Below, piece by piece: positions 36,572 through 49,357 of a stretch of DNA of 64,000 nt. A program made the translations under genes and the position numbers. The notes under the pieces were generated by a model, which did not search any database, had not been told where the DNA came from, and saw only the letters and a list, made by a program, of their open reading frames with translations. Source of the DNA: Eleginops maclovinus (Eukaryota > Chordata > Actinopteri > Perciformes > Eleginopidae); contig NC_086364.1 in assembly GCF_036324505.1 (NCBI RefSeq), forward strand, positions 17,548,148-17,612,147, written 5' to 3'. Positions within the stretch are counted from its first letter, which is position 1, and each line of letters opens with the position of its first letter.

Positions 36572-36790
36572 TATCGACTCGTGATTAAAAATACACTACA
36601 CTCTTCATGAAACAGCCACTAATAACGAGCGACTAATACATGATTTATACTTGTATATATTTATATTGCATTGTCTGAGCAACCTGTGACCCAAGTATGT
36701 CATTGCACAACTACCATGTAGCTGTGTGTATATGACTTTGAACCTTTGAACCTTCCCAGTTTGTCACCATTTCCGATGGGTGGCGCTAAA

Positions 36791-37216
36791 TCACGTGACA
36801 CGTTGTTTACCTCACACAAAAGGGCAGTAGAAGAAGAAAACAGCGGAAGAAGAAGATGTGCGAGTTTCGTTTCCGAGTGACCTAGTTAGCTACTCCTATT
36901 AGCATCAGTTATTATTCTTTATGTCTAACAATGGGATTGTCCGTTTTTAATGTTAGCAGCTAGCATTATTCAATGGCACGTCTCTGATTGTTTGGCCAAG
37001 AAGCGAAAACAAAACATAGGAGGATTGCTATCTTGAAGCTTGGATAAAGGGAGTAGCCGTTTTTAGCCTCTTTGATTTAGATACTGCGATTAAGATGCGT
37101 TGTAAATTCACTGTGTGTGGTAAATGTTAGCTGGCTAGCTGGTTATCGATTCCTGGCTGATCAACGTGTAGCTATCTTCGTCAAGCTAGGTGCAGCTCCC
37201 TTGGATGTTCAGTGTG
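36791..37216 (+). promoter_or_regulatory. kctd13 promoter and 5' UTR exon
   Basis: The palindromic E-box TCACGTGA (36791-36798) precedes a GCTAGC/GTTAGC-rich leader. The leader ends at a donor (TGTG|GTAAGT, GT at 37217-37218) that would splice to the acceptor TTGCAG ending at 38288, just before the kctd13 start codon. The transcription start is not resolved. Confidence 0.5.
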
Positions 37217-37914
37217 GTAAGTACCAATTGTTATAAGATAATGCGTTTACTAACTTGATTGATAAGCATACATTATTTCCACAGCTAACTTAATATCAAT
37301 CCCGTTTTACCTATTGGTAATTGTGGTTGTAGCTTAGTTGTTGCTTTGTAGAATTGTGATGTAATCTAATGTCAATATGTTTTTCTATTATGTTTATATT
37401 GCCAAATGAGCTATTTGAGAGCTATTTATTAAGTATTGTCTTTATATTGTGTATTACAGTGATACTCTCGTGATGTATGTCTGTTTCACAGTTCATTTAT
37501 GTTATATCGGTATCTTATTTCACCTTTTTAAATATGATTAACTCGTTTGTAATGCTTGAAAACACTACTGCTGTGAGACAATAACTTCCCAATTTGGGAT
37601 GAATAAAGTATTTTTCTATCTAATATTATATGAATAAACACCTCACTTTAGTGGTGTGTAACTTTGGTCGGCTGTAACTGTGCTGTTCCTCAACACACGT
37701 CTCAGTCTGTTGACAGTCGAGGTGCATGCTGCTTATGGGAGACACAATATTGCAATGAAGAATAAACAGAGTTTTTCAGCACTTCCTGTATCCCACTGAG
37801 AATGTCACTTTGCACATAAGGATTGGGTTATTAGTCAGTATTTGTTGAATTAAAAACCCATTTACGGTATATTTAAAATGTAGTACAATGGGTGTGGTTG
37901 AACCTTTTTCTAAA

Positions 37915-37915
<1 letters not shown>

Positions 37916-37954
<39 letters not shown>
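37916..37954 (+). repeat. (GTT)n microsatellite
   Basis: About 13 units of GTT in the 5' UTR intron of kctd13. Confidence 0.95.
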
Positions 37955-38311
37955 AGGTTAATTGTTGTTTTAGATTTTTCACAATAGCAAAGGAAATATT
38001 CTCTCTCTTAATTTCTGCATCAATCTTATTTCCAGGACTATTGTCTGCGTTCACTTGCCTTATATTACAGAGGGTATTTTGAAATGCAATTTAAATACTT
38101 TACGCTGGAGATCGTATATCCTGCTTTTTGGATTTAAAAGATCAATTTAACAACAATAGATTACTAAGTTCTCCATAAGGTGACTGTTGAAATAGTGTCT
38201 ATGCACTCAAATGTTAATAGTTAAACATTTGTCTCTTCTTCTAGTCCAAATCTTCTGTAACAAGCCACCATATCCTTCTGTGTTGCAGTCAGGAAGTGAC
38301 TCTTCAGCCCC

Positions 38312-41253
38312 ATGTCTGCTGAGGCATCAGTAGGCAGTCATGCTGCTGACTCGGCCCAGTCTTCTATTTCCCAGCCTGCCTTCCACAACTCAGAAGATCT
38401 CAGAAACCGAGGTCTGTTAGGGAGCAAGTATGTCAAATTAAATGTGGGTGGCTCCCTCCATTATACAACTGTCCAGACGTTAAGCAAGGAAGACAGTCTG
38501 CTGCGGAGCATATGCAATGGAGGAACAGAAGTTTCCATAGACTCTGAAGGTAAGTGGTTGTGTCTGTCTGGTGTGCACGTAACGCTTCTACTGGATCCAT
38601 TTGTTAGGCTTTAATGACTTGAAACGCGTACCAATGATGTCAGCATTTTTAAGAGTACGGATCTATTATAACAGTTGTTTCAGATGCTCTATCTATATAC
38701 ATTCTAAACGACTAACTTGTTTTTTACACGAGTATCACATTTTAAATGTTACACTTAGCATACAGTGTATTTCAGCCAAATATAAAAAGCCATTTCTGTA
38801 ACTTTTGGGATCTTCGACAGCAATTCTCACTCGTTTTGGGCTCCTCGAAACCAGACAGTGGTCAACCAGCTTATCAGTGTCATATATCTGTTTGTTTTTT
38901 TGCCGGTTCAATGCACACACAAATTCCATATGATAGTTTATGTCACGCACACAGTGGCACAGACAGTTACGTCCCAGCCTCACACACACAACATGAACAT
39001 TGGAAGTTCTTAAGTGTGTGTGAAGAAGTCCCAAAGCTCAACAACACCTGCCGGTCCAAAACAAGGAGGTGGTGTAACTTGGTGCATCTTTAGAAAACAT
39101 AAGTTGTGTAATATTGAAAAAGATTACAGACGAATGCAAATGACTCAAACTATTTTCCTGCTGTCCCAGGTTGGGTAGTTTTGGATAGGTGTGGCCGACA
39201 TTTTGGACTGGTTCTGAACTTCCTGCGGGATGGCTCAGTCCCACTTCCAGAGGATCACAAAGAACTGGACGAGGTTCTGAAGGAGGCACAGTACTATCGG
39301 GTCCAGGGACTCGCCCAGCACTGCATCAGTGCCATGGAAGTAAGCAGCTACTTTACAGAATAAACAACAAACTAGTATTCCAATATTTACTTTGGATCCA
39401 AGTATTTTAGGATGGCGGTTACGCATTATTATAAGATGTGTTTTTAACTTGACTTTCTTTGTTCACCTTCAGAAACAAAAGGATGTTTTTGAAACAGTGT
39501 GTCGAATCCCCATGATCACCTCAGCCAAAGAAGAACAGAAAATAATGGCTTCGTGTAGAAAGGTAAATTACATTTTGTCTCAACTAAATGAACCAATGAC
39601 AAGTGTGTGAATTACTTTTGGAGCTGTTAAACCCTTATGGGAAAAAATACCAGATGGTTTGAAAAGATTTTGAGTTGTAAGCCATGAAAGTCGTTGCCTG
39701 TTGTGTTTTTTTGTTTTAAGGACATGTTGTTTTTTTTATTGTTAAATATGTTAGGATTAATTCATCCATTAATTAATTTCTCAAAATGATCTCTAAGAAT
39801 TTTAAGTTGGTTTCTTCCTGTGACCACACCGTTTTTGAAAACATTGTTCGACTGTTGACTACAGTTTTACATGGATTCGTTCTTGTTTCTTGTCTCTACA
39901 GCCGGTAGTAAAATTGCAGAACAACAGAGGGAACAACAAATACTCCTACACCAGGTAAACTTTAAAGCTGACATGTTTTTTTAGAGAGTATAAAACTATT
40001 TCATAAGCCACAACAACATTTCAGCTTTATCCGTGTTCATTTGACATTCACTTGTGGGGTTTTTAGTAAAACATGTGTATTCATCTTTTCAGTTTATACT
40101 AACATAGTCTTTCTCTCCCTCCTCTGCCCAGCAACTCTGATGATAACCTGTTGAAGAATATTGAACTCTTTGACAAACTGGTGCTCCGGTTTAATGGCCG
40201 TGTCCTGTTTGTCAAAGATGTGCTCGGGGATGAGATCTGCTGCTGGTCTTTCTATGGAGAAGGTCGCAAGATTGCTGAAGTGTGCTGCACATCCATCGTC
40301 TATGCAACAGAGAAGAAGCAGACCAAAGTAAGTATTGGGAAGTTTGTACAGCACGTCATTAAAGCAGTAGTCCGACTTATTTATTTACTTACGTAAATAT
40401 TGATAAATGATAAAAACACAGATGCTAAAGAGCAAGGCTAGCCATTTCCCCTTGTTCCAGTCTCTAAGCTAACCTTACTTCATGTAGCTCTATGTTTTAA
40501 CATGCAGAAAGCAAATAAGTATATTATCCTAAATGTTGCGCTATTTCTTAAACCTCTTAATATTGCACCCCTTATTACTAATATACATAGCATTCGCAAA
40601 GGTCTAGCTTTCCAAGCATACCTAGTGTATGCATTCCAAGACTGTTTAGTGACCCTAAAAACAACACATTGTTTTTGCCCCCATACTGCATGTGGACATA
40701 CGAGTGGAGACATGTCATTTTCATTCAGATAGTTTGAGGTCAAGAGGCCCCTATGAAAATCATCACACCAGCTTTCGTTTGCCAAAATTAGGCTTAACTT
40801 TGGAGCGTTATTAAGCTTCCTGCCATACAAGTTAGCATGATAAGGTCACTAAGCACTTCCCAGCCTCGGGAAGACAGATTGACATCAGACTTTTAAGAGG
40901 TTAGCTGTTCATGGCATAGTGTAATCAAAGAGTTAGTTATTAACTGTACTGTGACAAGGGCGGGAAATGTATTTTATTAGTTCAAACGCCATGTCTGAAA
41001 CTGAATTGATTCTCTCAAGGTTGAGTTTCCTGAGGCTCGAATCTTTGAAGAAACCCTCAATATCCTCATCTATGAGAATGGCAGAGGGTCTGGTCCAGGA
41101 GGGCTGCACCTTTTAGACGCCAGAGGCTCGGGGGCTTCACTTGACGAAGAGGGGGCTACGGGAGGCGACAGGCGAGTTAGACGGATCCACGTAAGGAGGC
41201 ATATAATGCATGACGAAAGAGGGCACGGTCAACAAACTGTGTATAAGGACTAA
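38312..41253 (+). CDS. kctd13: BTB adaptor of CUL3 ubiquitin ligase (KCTD13/BACURD1)
   Basis: Six coding exons: 38312-38549, 39170-39339, 39473-39562, 39902-39954, 40132-40327, 41020-41253; 326 residues (mammalian protein about 329). A variable N-terminus of about 38 residues precedes the T1-type BTB domain ([32 protein letters not shown]), about residues 39-140. BTB tetramers recruit CUL3; known substrates of the BACURD subgroup include RhoA. The C-terminal part contains the [12 protein letters not shown] stretch described as PCNA-binding in PDIP1/KCTD13, and the tail [11 protein letters not shown]. The paralogues TNFAIP1 and KCTD10 are close; the choice of KCTD13 rests mainly on linkage to sez6l2, asphd1 and hirip3. 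Confidence 0.9.
40365..40490. repeat. Teleost interspersed repeat fragment
   Basis: GGCTAGCCATTTCCCCTTG...TCTCTAAGCTAACC resembles a very common fish repeat. It lies in kctd13 intron 5. Confidence 0.45.
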
Positions 41254-41551
41254 TAATGTGAAAACGTACTGCACAGAAGAGCGACTTCATGTATGTTCAT
41301 TTTTTTTTCTCGAATGCTAGAATGAAAGAGATGTCCTTGATAATAGCAATAGCTCAGTAGGTAGATATTTAATTGAATGTCTTGAGACGTCACTGCACAG
41401 ACATGTAGGATTTGATGACTGATGTGTAACAGAAGAGACGTTTTGAGAAATGCTTCTGTTTACAAGAAAACAAAATGTGTAAATAATTTAAATAGGAAGT
41501 GTGTAAATTTAACTGGGATGTGAAACTGGCATGAATTTTTCTTCACAAATG

Positions 41552-41917
41552 TTAAAGGGCATACTGTGCAGGATTTGTCGTTGTTTTTTTTAAACACAAG
41601 TTGGCCGAAGCTCAACATAAAAAATAGTGCAACGGTCTTCAAGTGAGTTAGAGAGTCGAGCAGACCTGCAACCATTTATCAACAACTCAGAGCGACCGTA
41701 GAGGACAGAGACAGGAAAGCTAGCCTCTTATTTTGAGTCCTGTGCACTGTTTTTGGTTCAGGTACAAAAATATAATTCAGAAAATAGGGAAATGCAGGCA
41801 GAGTTGTTGTCAGTTACAGACACAACTTAAAGTGGATTATAAATGAAGTGATGAGGTATATTGGTATGAGTCTATACATTGTTTTGAAGGAAATCCTGCA
41901 TAGTATACCTTCTTTAA
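41552..41917. mobile_element. TTAA-flanked MITE in kctd13 3' region
   Basis: About 360 bp with inverted ends: left AGGGCATACTGTGCAGGATTT, right its imperfect complement AAATCCTGCATAGTATACCT. It is bounded by TTAA on both sides (41552-41555, 41914-41917), the target used by piggyBac-type elements. No coding capacity. It lies between the kctd13 stop and the first polyadenylation signal, so probably within the 3' UTR. Confidence 0.6.
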
Positions 41918-42113
41918 GGAACTTCCTGCGAGCAACTGAATGGGCCTGAAAACCCAACCCCATCTGTTAATTTGGGTGTTAATAATGTGCACTGGCACCC
42001 TCCTTTGTGTTTGACTTATAGGAAATACTGTAAGTCAGTTTATTCAGGTTGTGAAACATCTGTCATTCGTTGGACTGATATGCATCCTGACAGCGATGAT
42101 ATTGTAACACTGG

Positions 42114-42119
42114 AATAAA
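42114..42119 (+). terminator. Polyadenylation signal of kctd13 (proximal)
   Basis: AATAAA 0.86 kb after the stop. A second AATAAA lies at 42691-42696, so alternative 3' ends are possible. Confidence 0.5.
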
Positions 42120-42696
42120 ACTGAATAGCCATTTTTAGGGACGTTGTCTATAATTGAGATTGTTGAGCAGCTCCATTTTCTTTATTTAAATTATTACTGC
42201 TGTTGCTTCAAGATGTTTTATTAATTTATGAACCTAATTTATTGTTTGGTATTTAACTTTTTGTATTGTATGCAATCTTTGTGTTAACTAGTGCTCAAGT
42301 GAGTTAATTTTTTTGAAATGATACAATGCACTCAATAGCACACACCAGATTTTGAATTGACTCCTGTAAATGACTAATGTTTCAAGAAGAACCGTGACCA
42401 TTTCCTTGATAACTCATTTTGTTCTGAGCCATGACCTTTCACTTTATGTCTTATACCAAACCACTGAAATTTGCTCAAATATAATTGGCCATAGACTGAT
42501 GATAAAGGCAATTATTACTAGGTTGTATTTATGTTACCTTCATGGAGAAGATACATATTTAATTTCTGGTATCCACCAGTGTTGTGTACACCTAATCACC
42601 CTAAAAACAAAACATTGAATGAGAGCAAAGAATACCCTAAAATATGCACTAATATGACTTCCGTCCTATAGTGGTCATGAGAATGTTCTGAATAAA

Positions 42697-43678
42697 TTAT
42701 TTGTGAAATCCTACTTCAGCTTCTTGGTTTTATTTGTCTCTAGATCTTACAGTATAAAAAGAAAAGGACTCAAACACTTACAGAAACAAGTAAAAGGTGT
42801 GTTTTGTTTTATCCTACTGTGTTTACTTGTTTAATAAAGGTAATCGTTTGGGCCATCGATGCTTGTAATACTGTTGTTTTTGACTGTTTAATTGATAGTT
42901 GTAGAGAATTTGGATATTAATTGGATGTTATTTAACCACACTTCACTTAGGGAGCATCAATCGAATCCCGTTCGAATGACACAAAACCAATGTCCTTATT
43001 GAATCTCAATACTTATCACTAGCTTCCATATCATCTATCATCTATTGCTATATGTAAATGGGTTCAGCAACAAAAAAAATCAGTTTGAAACAAACGTTAA
43101 TAGCCACAATATCATGTGACCTAATACTCAAAATATATACCTCATAGTATTACCATCGTAGACACTAGGATGGATCTGTTTTTATTGGATTTTAGTGCTT
43201 TTTCATTTTCATTTGAAAAACAGTATGATTGAAAACGCGTGGGTTCTTTATTTTTTTCAACAGCTCCTATCATGTGACGATTATTTCCAATCAACATGAG
43301 AAACATAAGACAGTTATAGGTTTTAAGTGCTTTTTTCTATTTTCTATGAATATTTGTATGAAAAAATCAGCTATATTGTTGTTTATCACGATTGTTTGTC
43401 AAAAAGGTGCTGGTTTTGTTTCGTTCAAACAGTAGTAATATGATGATGGTCCCTAAGTGAAAACCTGTGGGTAAGAGAGAGAACCCGACCTGAGCTAACC
43501 GTTCTCTGACTGCCACATTAGTAGAAAGATCAAAAGTTATTGTCTTCGGAATATACAACCTAAAACAACTTAACTGCTTTGCCGTAAGGGTTTTTTAAGT
43601 TGACAAATGAGTACTTAAAATTAATTTCTAGAAAAAAATGCAAGGTTTTATATGTTGTATTTTGAAACCGCGCAGATC
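42697..43678. other. kctd13-hirip3 intergenic region
   Basis: AT-rich, with no exon or repeat I can name. It ends in the hirip3 promoter. Confidence 0.5.
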
Positions 43679-43692
43679 TGACGTCACTTCCT
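43679..43692 (+). promoter_or_regulatory. Overlapping CRE and ETS sites, hirip3 promoter
   Basis: Perfect CRE TGACGTCA (43679-43686) overlaps ACTTCCTG (43685-43692, ETS/GABP core), 58 bp before the hirip3 ATG. There is no TATA. The arrangement is typical of housekeeping promoters. Confidence 0.6.
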
Positions 43693-43749
43693 GTCAAGTC
43701 CTGGTAGGGGACTGCGGCCCCCGCCAAAAAGGATCCAACATAATCGGAC

Positions 43750-46700
43750 ATGATGGTGTCAGAGAAAGAGCAAAGAGGTATCCGCAGGTTTTTGCGTGAT
43801 CAACTGCGTGATGAGCCAGACCTCAGGTACAGTTAAAGAGTCCAAAGACTGTTTCATATAGTGCTGTTACTTTTAAGGTACAGTGGCATGTGTGCTTTGA
43901 GTGTGTGTGTTGCTAACTTTGGTCCACATGCAGGACTGTAAGGCAGTCAACAGGAATACATACAGGCAAGCACTTGTTTAAAACTGTTGTTCAATTGTCA
44001 TTAAACAACTCTACCAAGCTGCATGTTGTGGATTCAAGGCCAACATTTAAAATGCAGAAACTTAAATGCCGCCATTTAACTTAGCATTAAGATAAGTTAA
44101 CACACACATGACGCAGTGATGTTACGGGTCATCACCCGAACTAAATAACACTTTAGGAAAATAAAAACCATCAATTCTACTCTTTTTGTTGACCGTGGTA
44201 ACTTTCGGTGAAACGAGAGATAACACTTATGTTCATTTGTATTTCTTGATTTATTTTATTTAACAGTATGTCAATTTCTCCCAGAAACTCCCGCATACAG
44301 CAGCACACAATGGATTGCCTGCTAAAAACCAGTGACTATATGAAAAAGCTTATATCTCAAAAGTATATAATAATATAAATGAGAGAAATGTATTAATTCA
44401 TCATTCATGTAATTGTATTTTTTTTGAAGTAATAAAACTGATTTGTAGTCCAGAGTCATTTTCTGTCTATCATGAAAGGCACTATCATTGAACATCTACA
44501 AGAAAATGATGTTTGTATTTGAAGGTTTTTAATCCACTGTAGGAAATACAAAGTTAGAACTTCCCATTTGTTTTTGTTTAAGTAAGTAAAGTAAAAAAGA
44601 ACATTTTATGTATCTAATCCATAAGTTAATATCCCATAGTATATTTTCCCACCTCACTGTTACCTTTTAAGCTTTGCATTGGACGGTGTCTCACATGTGG
44701 GTTTTATTTATAAGTCATCTTTGTTTAATATTTTGTTTGTTTGTTTTTTCAGCACACTGACCTTGAGAATATTGAAAAAGCGATACCTGGCACATGTGCA
44801 ATGTGACTCATTAAGTCCAGAGGTCAAACATTTTATAAAGCGGGTGGTTGAAGAGGAACTGGTAAAAATGCAGGTATATCAATTACTCTTTAGCACAGCT
44901 TACATTTTTAGCAAACTGTATCTTTTATATTTATCAAACCAGTTTTACTTTAACTGCTAGGAAAATGAAAGTGAGCTTGAGACCAAGAAGTCCCAAAACA
45001 AAAGGAAGAGAGAAGATGAAGATGAATCCACGACAAAAAAGCCCCGTCGTCAGTTGAGCCCATCGTCAGGTAGGTTACAAATGCTTTCTTTGTTTGATGC
45101 ATTTTAGACTCTTCAAGTATTTATCAATTATCACATATGGATAATGTGCCAAACCATCTAGGGCTGCAAATAATTATTATTTTCGTAAATGATTTGGTCT
45201 GAGAAGGTTTGTTTTCTGTGGCGATGTAATCAATGGTCTTCTTTTGTCCTATTCAAAATCCATAGATACAGTTTATAAAGGATAAAGAAATGCAGAGCAC
45301 ATGAATTCAGCTGTCTGGCTTAAAACCAAAAGAATGTGTTGGCCAACAAAGACAGTTCCGATCATCTCACTTCCTCTGCACCTATGTTAACTAATCTTGT
45401 ATACATCAACAGTGAGTTTTGTTGTCTTTTTGTCTTGTTATTGACAGAATCAGAGGACAAAACGGACAGCAAAACAGGAAGTGATGAGAGTGAGGGGCAA
45501 GAGAAAATTAAATCTGAATCTGAGGATGAAGAGCAAGAGGTTCAGAAACCACAGCGCACAACAAAAGGGAAAATGAAACAGGAGAAAAGCAGTGAGGAAT
45601 CATCTGATGAGGAAATGGATGAGTCAGAAAAAAAAGGCAAAGAGAGTAGCTGTGATGACAGTCCAAAAGAAAAGGCGATAAAGAAAACGGATGCAACAAA
45701 GAATGGAGAGTCGACAAGCAGCGATGAAAGCGAAGGAAGCAAAACACCTCAGAGTGATGAAGAGAAGGAATCTGACACGGGGGGCGAGTCAGAAAAGAGC
45801 AAAAAAATGAAAAGCAAAGATCCCTCAGATGACATTGAAGAAGGTGACTGCAAACTTTATACTATATGTCCTATACAAACATGTTTTATTTATTTCACAT
45901 GGTTTTAATGTGACTGAATATCACTTTTTGTTGGGTTATGCAGAAGAAAAGGTCTTGGTGGAAAAGAAAAATAAGGATTCAGACTCTGATTCATCATCAC
46001 TCACCTCATTGGACGAGAAACAGAATAATGGAAAAGAAAATACACCAGCTGATAAAAAGAAGAAAACCACAAAGAAAGAGGAGAAAAAAGAGAAGAGCGC
46101 TAGCAGTCAAAAGGTGAGCCCATGAGAGAGATCAATCTTTTTAGAGTGAATGAAGTCTGTCATTCAGCATTTAATGCGACAAAAAATTGGTCAAATCCAA
46201 TGCATAATGTACATAGCACTTCAACAAAGGAGTTAATCAAAATACATAGGATCCATTGGGGTCAGTAAAAGCTTCCTATCTGTATTGGAGCATCACTTCT
46301 TTGATTCAACAAATGATGGTATTTTGAAAACCGATGTATATTAAATAATTATGAGGTTATTGCAATGCTGTATCTTCTCCTCACAAACTCTGTGTCCTCT
46401 GATTTGATCATTCAGGAGGACAATACATCCGTTGTGAGGCTCAAGCGCTACATCACTCTCTGTGGCGTCAGGCTGAATTACAAGAAAGTGCTCGAGGGCT
46501 GTCACTCGGTCCGCTCCCAGGTCGCTGTTCTGAAGAAGCAGCTTGAAGATCTTGGTGTTGATGGTCAGTGGGAGTACACTCACTCCTTAAACGGACCTAT
46601 TCTGGTCATAGGTCCTTATTTGTTTTTCAATTTTTTTCCATTATAAGGTATCTTGCAAGTATTGTTTGTTTATTCCGAGCATTAGAGAGGTTCTATAATT

Positions 46701-47457
46701 CTTTTGTGGTATTTCCATTTCCTGTTTACAATGGTGTGCAAAGGCTAAAATTCCAAACTTCCCTCCAGAGGGAGTTTCTCTCCCACACACTCCCCCCTGC
46801 CTGGAACGCCTCCATTAGACACCTTTGTTTACTTCTGTAACAAAATGACATCACTATGTAACACTTACGCTCATATTGACTAGCACTCAAACACTGTACG
46901 TGATAGTCTAACACATTATTATAATTCTCTTTGAAAAGGACACAATTTGAATCACTTTTTTTTCCGAACAGGTCAGCCATCTATCAAGAAATGCAGGAAA
47001 ATCAAAATGAAAAGAGAGGAAACTCGGGAACTAGCTGATCTCGATGTCAGCAACATCCTTGCCACAGAAGGTAACTTTTTTTCTTAGTTCTGACTCTCAT
47101 AGATAACTAGATGCGGCTCATGACGTGGTTGGATCTACAATTGCACAACGCATCGATGAGAATGATGTTGTTGCAACCAAGTCCATCATGTTTGCTCTTT
47201 GTTTTATTGCACTTGCAAAATATAAAAATATCAATTCAAAAGACCTTCTAATGTGTATACGTCTGTCAGGTCGACCTAAACGCAGAGGAACCTATGCATG
47301 GAAGGAACAACAGAACTCTCCGTCCTCCACATATCGGCACACTCTGAACTCCAGTTCTGATAGTGATGAAGAAAACAAACCAAACAGAGTGCCCAGGAGA
47401 GCCACAGACTGGGCCAACCTGCAGGGGATCATCAGTGATGAATCAGACAGCAACTGA
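43750..47457 (+). CDS. hirip3: HIRA-interacting protein 3, H2A-H2B chaperone
   Basis: Eight exons: 43750-43826, 44753-44873, 44961-45069, 45448-45843, 45944-46113, 46416-46563, 46972-47070, 47270-47457; 435 residues. The start has two consecutive ATGs (43750 and 43753). The N-terminal helical module (about residues 1-67: FLRDQLRDEPDLS, TLRILKKRYL, FIKRVVEEELVKMQ) is followed by a long, charged, Ser/Glu/Lys-rich disordered region (to about 305) with many S-D/E-x-E casein kinase 2 type sites. Then comes a conserved block (VVRLKRYITLCGVRLNYKK) and the CHZ-like histone-binding segment (ADLDVSNILATEGRPKRRG, about 360-380). The nuclear protein binds H2A-H2B and HIRA. The low-complexity middle is expected to align poorly between species. 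Confidence 0.9.
46695..46915 (+). repeat. Teleost interspersed repeat, copy 3
   Basis: Third copy of the family at 6717-7023 and 29923-30203 (AGAGGGAGTTTCTCTCCC, CACACACTCCCCCCTGCC, ATGACATCACTATG). It lies in hirip3 intron 6. Confidence 0.6.
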
Positions 47458-47587
47458 TGGGGGGGATTTAATTGTGTTAAATATGGATATTTATTTTTGT
47501 CATGTTTTTTGTAAAAGTTTGCTTTACATTTTTTTTTTATATACTATTACACATGTATTTGTTAAACCTTTTGCAAAAATAAGAATT

Positions 47588-47593
47588 AATAAA
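47588..47593 (+). terminator. Polyadenylation signal of hirip3
   Basis: AATAAA 130 bp after the stop; another AATAAA follows at about 47658. Confidence 0.55.
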
Positions 47594-47799
47594 AATGAAA
47601 ATATTACGTAAAGTGTTTTATAATACCATGTTAATTGTAGTTCGATGTTATTGTTACAATAAAACTATTCTTTGATCAAATAGTTATTTAATTTTAACAT
47701 TGCTGATTTATACGCTTATTCTAGGACAGGAAATGTATTAATTGAGTTAACAATACACTAATGTTCAAAGAAGTAACAGGTAGTTAACAGCAGCAATTT

Positions 47800-47863
47800 C
47801 ATGTATCCTAAAGTTACGATGTGTGTCCGTTCCACATTTCTGCGTCACATTCCCGGAACTAAC
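47800..47863 (+). other. Candidate 5' UTR exon of antkmt
   Basis: A strong donor AAC|GTAAGTAAG (GT at 47864-47865) and an acceptor TTTCCAG ending at 49310, 47 bp before the antkmt ATG, suggest a noncoding first exon with a 1.4-kb intron. The left boundary is arbitrary. The intron (47864-49310) is AT-rich with nothing recognised. Confidence 0.35.
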
Positions 47864-49357
47864 GTAAGTAAGCCCTCGGATATTCGGAAAGCTTTATCAA
47901 CGGACCGGTCCAACTGGGTAACGTGTCCGCACAAACTCCTGCAGGTCAATGAGACATTTGTTAATTATTTTAATACCAACCAATTGCTTCGTGTTTCTGT
48001 GTACGGCATTTCTCAGTTGTGTTGTTGCTAATTAATACGTCTATACGTATTTTCAGTGAGACAACGCATGATGAATAGCAATAATTGCATGCATGTGACC
48101 CTCAGCCAGTCTGTCAAGTGTCAGTAAATAATACAGAAAAACGTACATTACATTTATTGTAACTATCGATGTGGCTTTAATCTAAATTATATGCAATATA
48201 ATAACTGTTTTTCATGATTGTGAATGAGTTTGTTATTTATTAAATCTTTAAGTTAATATATTCTTACCACCAAATGTAACTGTACACTGATGTGGGACAA
48301 TATGGCTTCAATTTAGCGTATAATCGATTGCTACTTCATTTTAAGGTTGTTCCAACTAATTCATTTTTTGTTTGCAAACTGACAACCAAGGGGTGTTCAT
48401 AAAAGAGGGTATAAAAGGATAACTAAGTTGTAAACATCAGTTAGAACAACCTATTGAAGCCAAATTTAACAAGGGGGATATATGTGATCTTTCAATATTA
48501 TCTGCAATCCCTTAGTGAAGCCTGTAAATTGGTGTAGAGGCCCTGTGAGGTTAATTGTAGATACAATGGTATGTGTATTTTTGCTTGAGTCTTTTCTTTT
48601 CAAGCTAATATTACTATTAATTTCAGAGGTAAACATTGTATTTTTGTACTCCACTTCATATCTGACAGCTGCAGTGATTAGTTACTCAAATAAGATTTTT
48701 GCATTTAAAAAAAGTTGGACAATTAGAGCAACCATTTAGACAATTGTTTGCCATTTGTATATCAAAAACCTTTAATTGCGCTAAATGTTCAACTATAGAG
48801 ATTTGCTGATTTATACTTTTGAAACCAAAAATGTATGGTGTCACATTAAGTTCTGGGTAATTGTGATGACCTCTTTTCCCTGAGTTTTGACAAACCAATC
48901 AATTCCTTAATGGATGGAATAAAGAATCAACAGATGACTTTAAAAACATGAGCCCCACCTCAAACCAACTAAAACAGTAAACTCCTTTCAAATTCAAGCA
49001 TGGCTAATAATAATCTGATGGTATATTTTACAATAGTGTAACACTCATGAGAGACGATACCTTTCCAGTGAAACACTTTTACTTTTAAACCTTTTGCTAC
49101 ATTTTCCCGGATTATAATTATTCTTTAACTCCAGTATTTTTTTTCAATGCAAAAACAAACTTTACAGAGTGATATAAGTAGTTAAACATTAGATCTTAAT
49201 ACTTTCTCCACCTGTGATAGTTATATCATAGATATTTCAAAACCTCCAGCCCCTCTGACGCTGAATATATTATTTCATACCTAAAACATGTTTTTGAATC
49301 CCTTTCCAGTAATTCTGAGGAAATTCAAATAACCCAAACCCAATATTTCAAGCATAA

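Larger units (their letters stand above)
35579..36790. other. sez6l2-kctd13 intergenic region
   Basis: 35850-36240 contains AAGTACCCTAAAGTACC and GGAGTGGAATAAAGAAGCAG, weakly like a decayed copy of the teleost element whose other end is seen at 51371. Two CTCF-like motifs lie at 36331-36344 and 36558-36571. No exon was recognised. Confidence 0.45.

Noticed and set aside
45508..45747. Minus-strand Leu/Ser/Phe-rich frames opposite the large hirip3 exon.
   Set aside because: They arise from the complement of GAA/AAG/AGC-rich acidic-Ser-Lys coding sequence.
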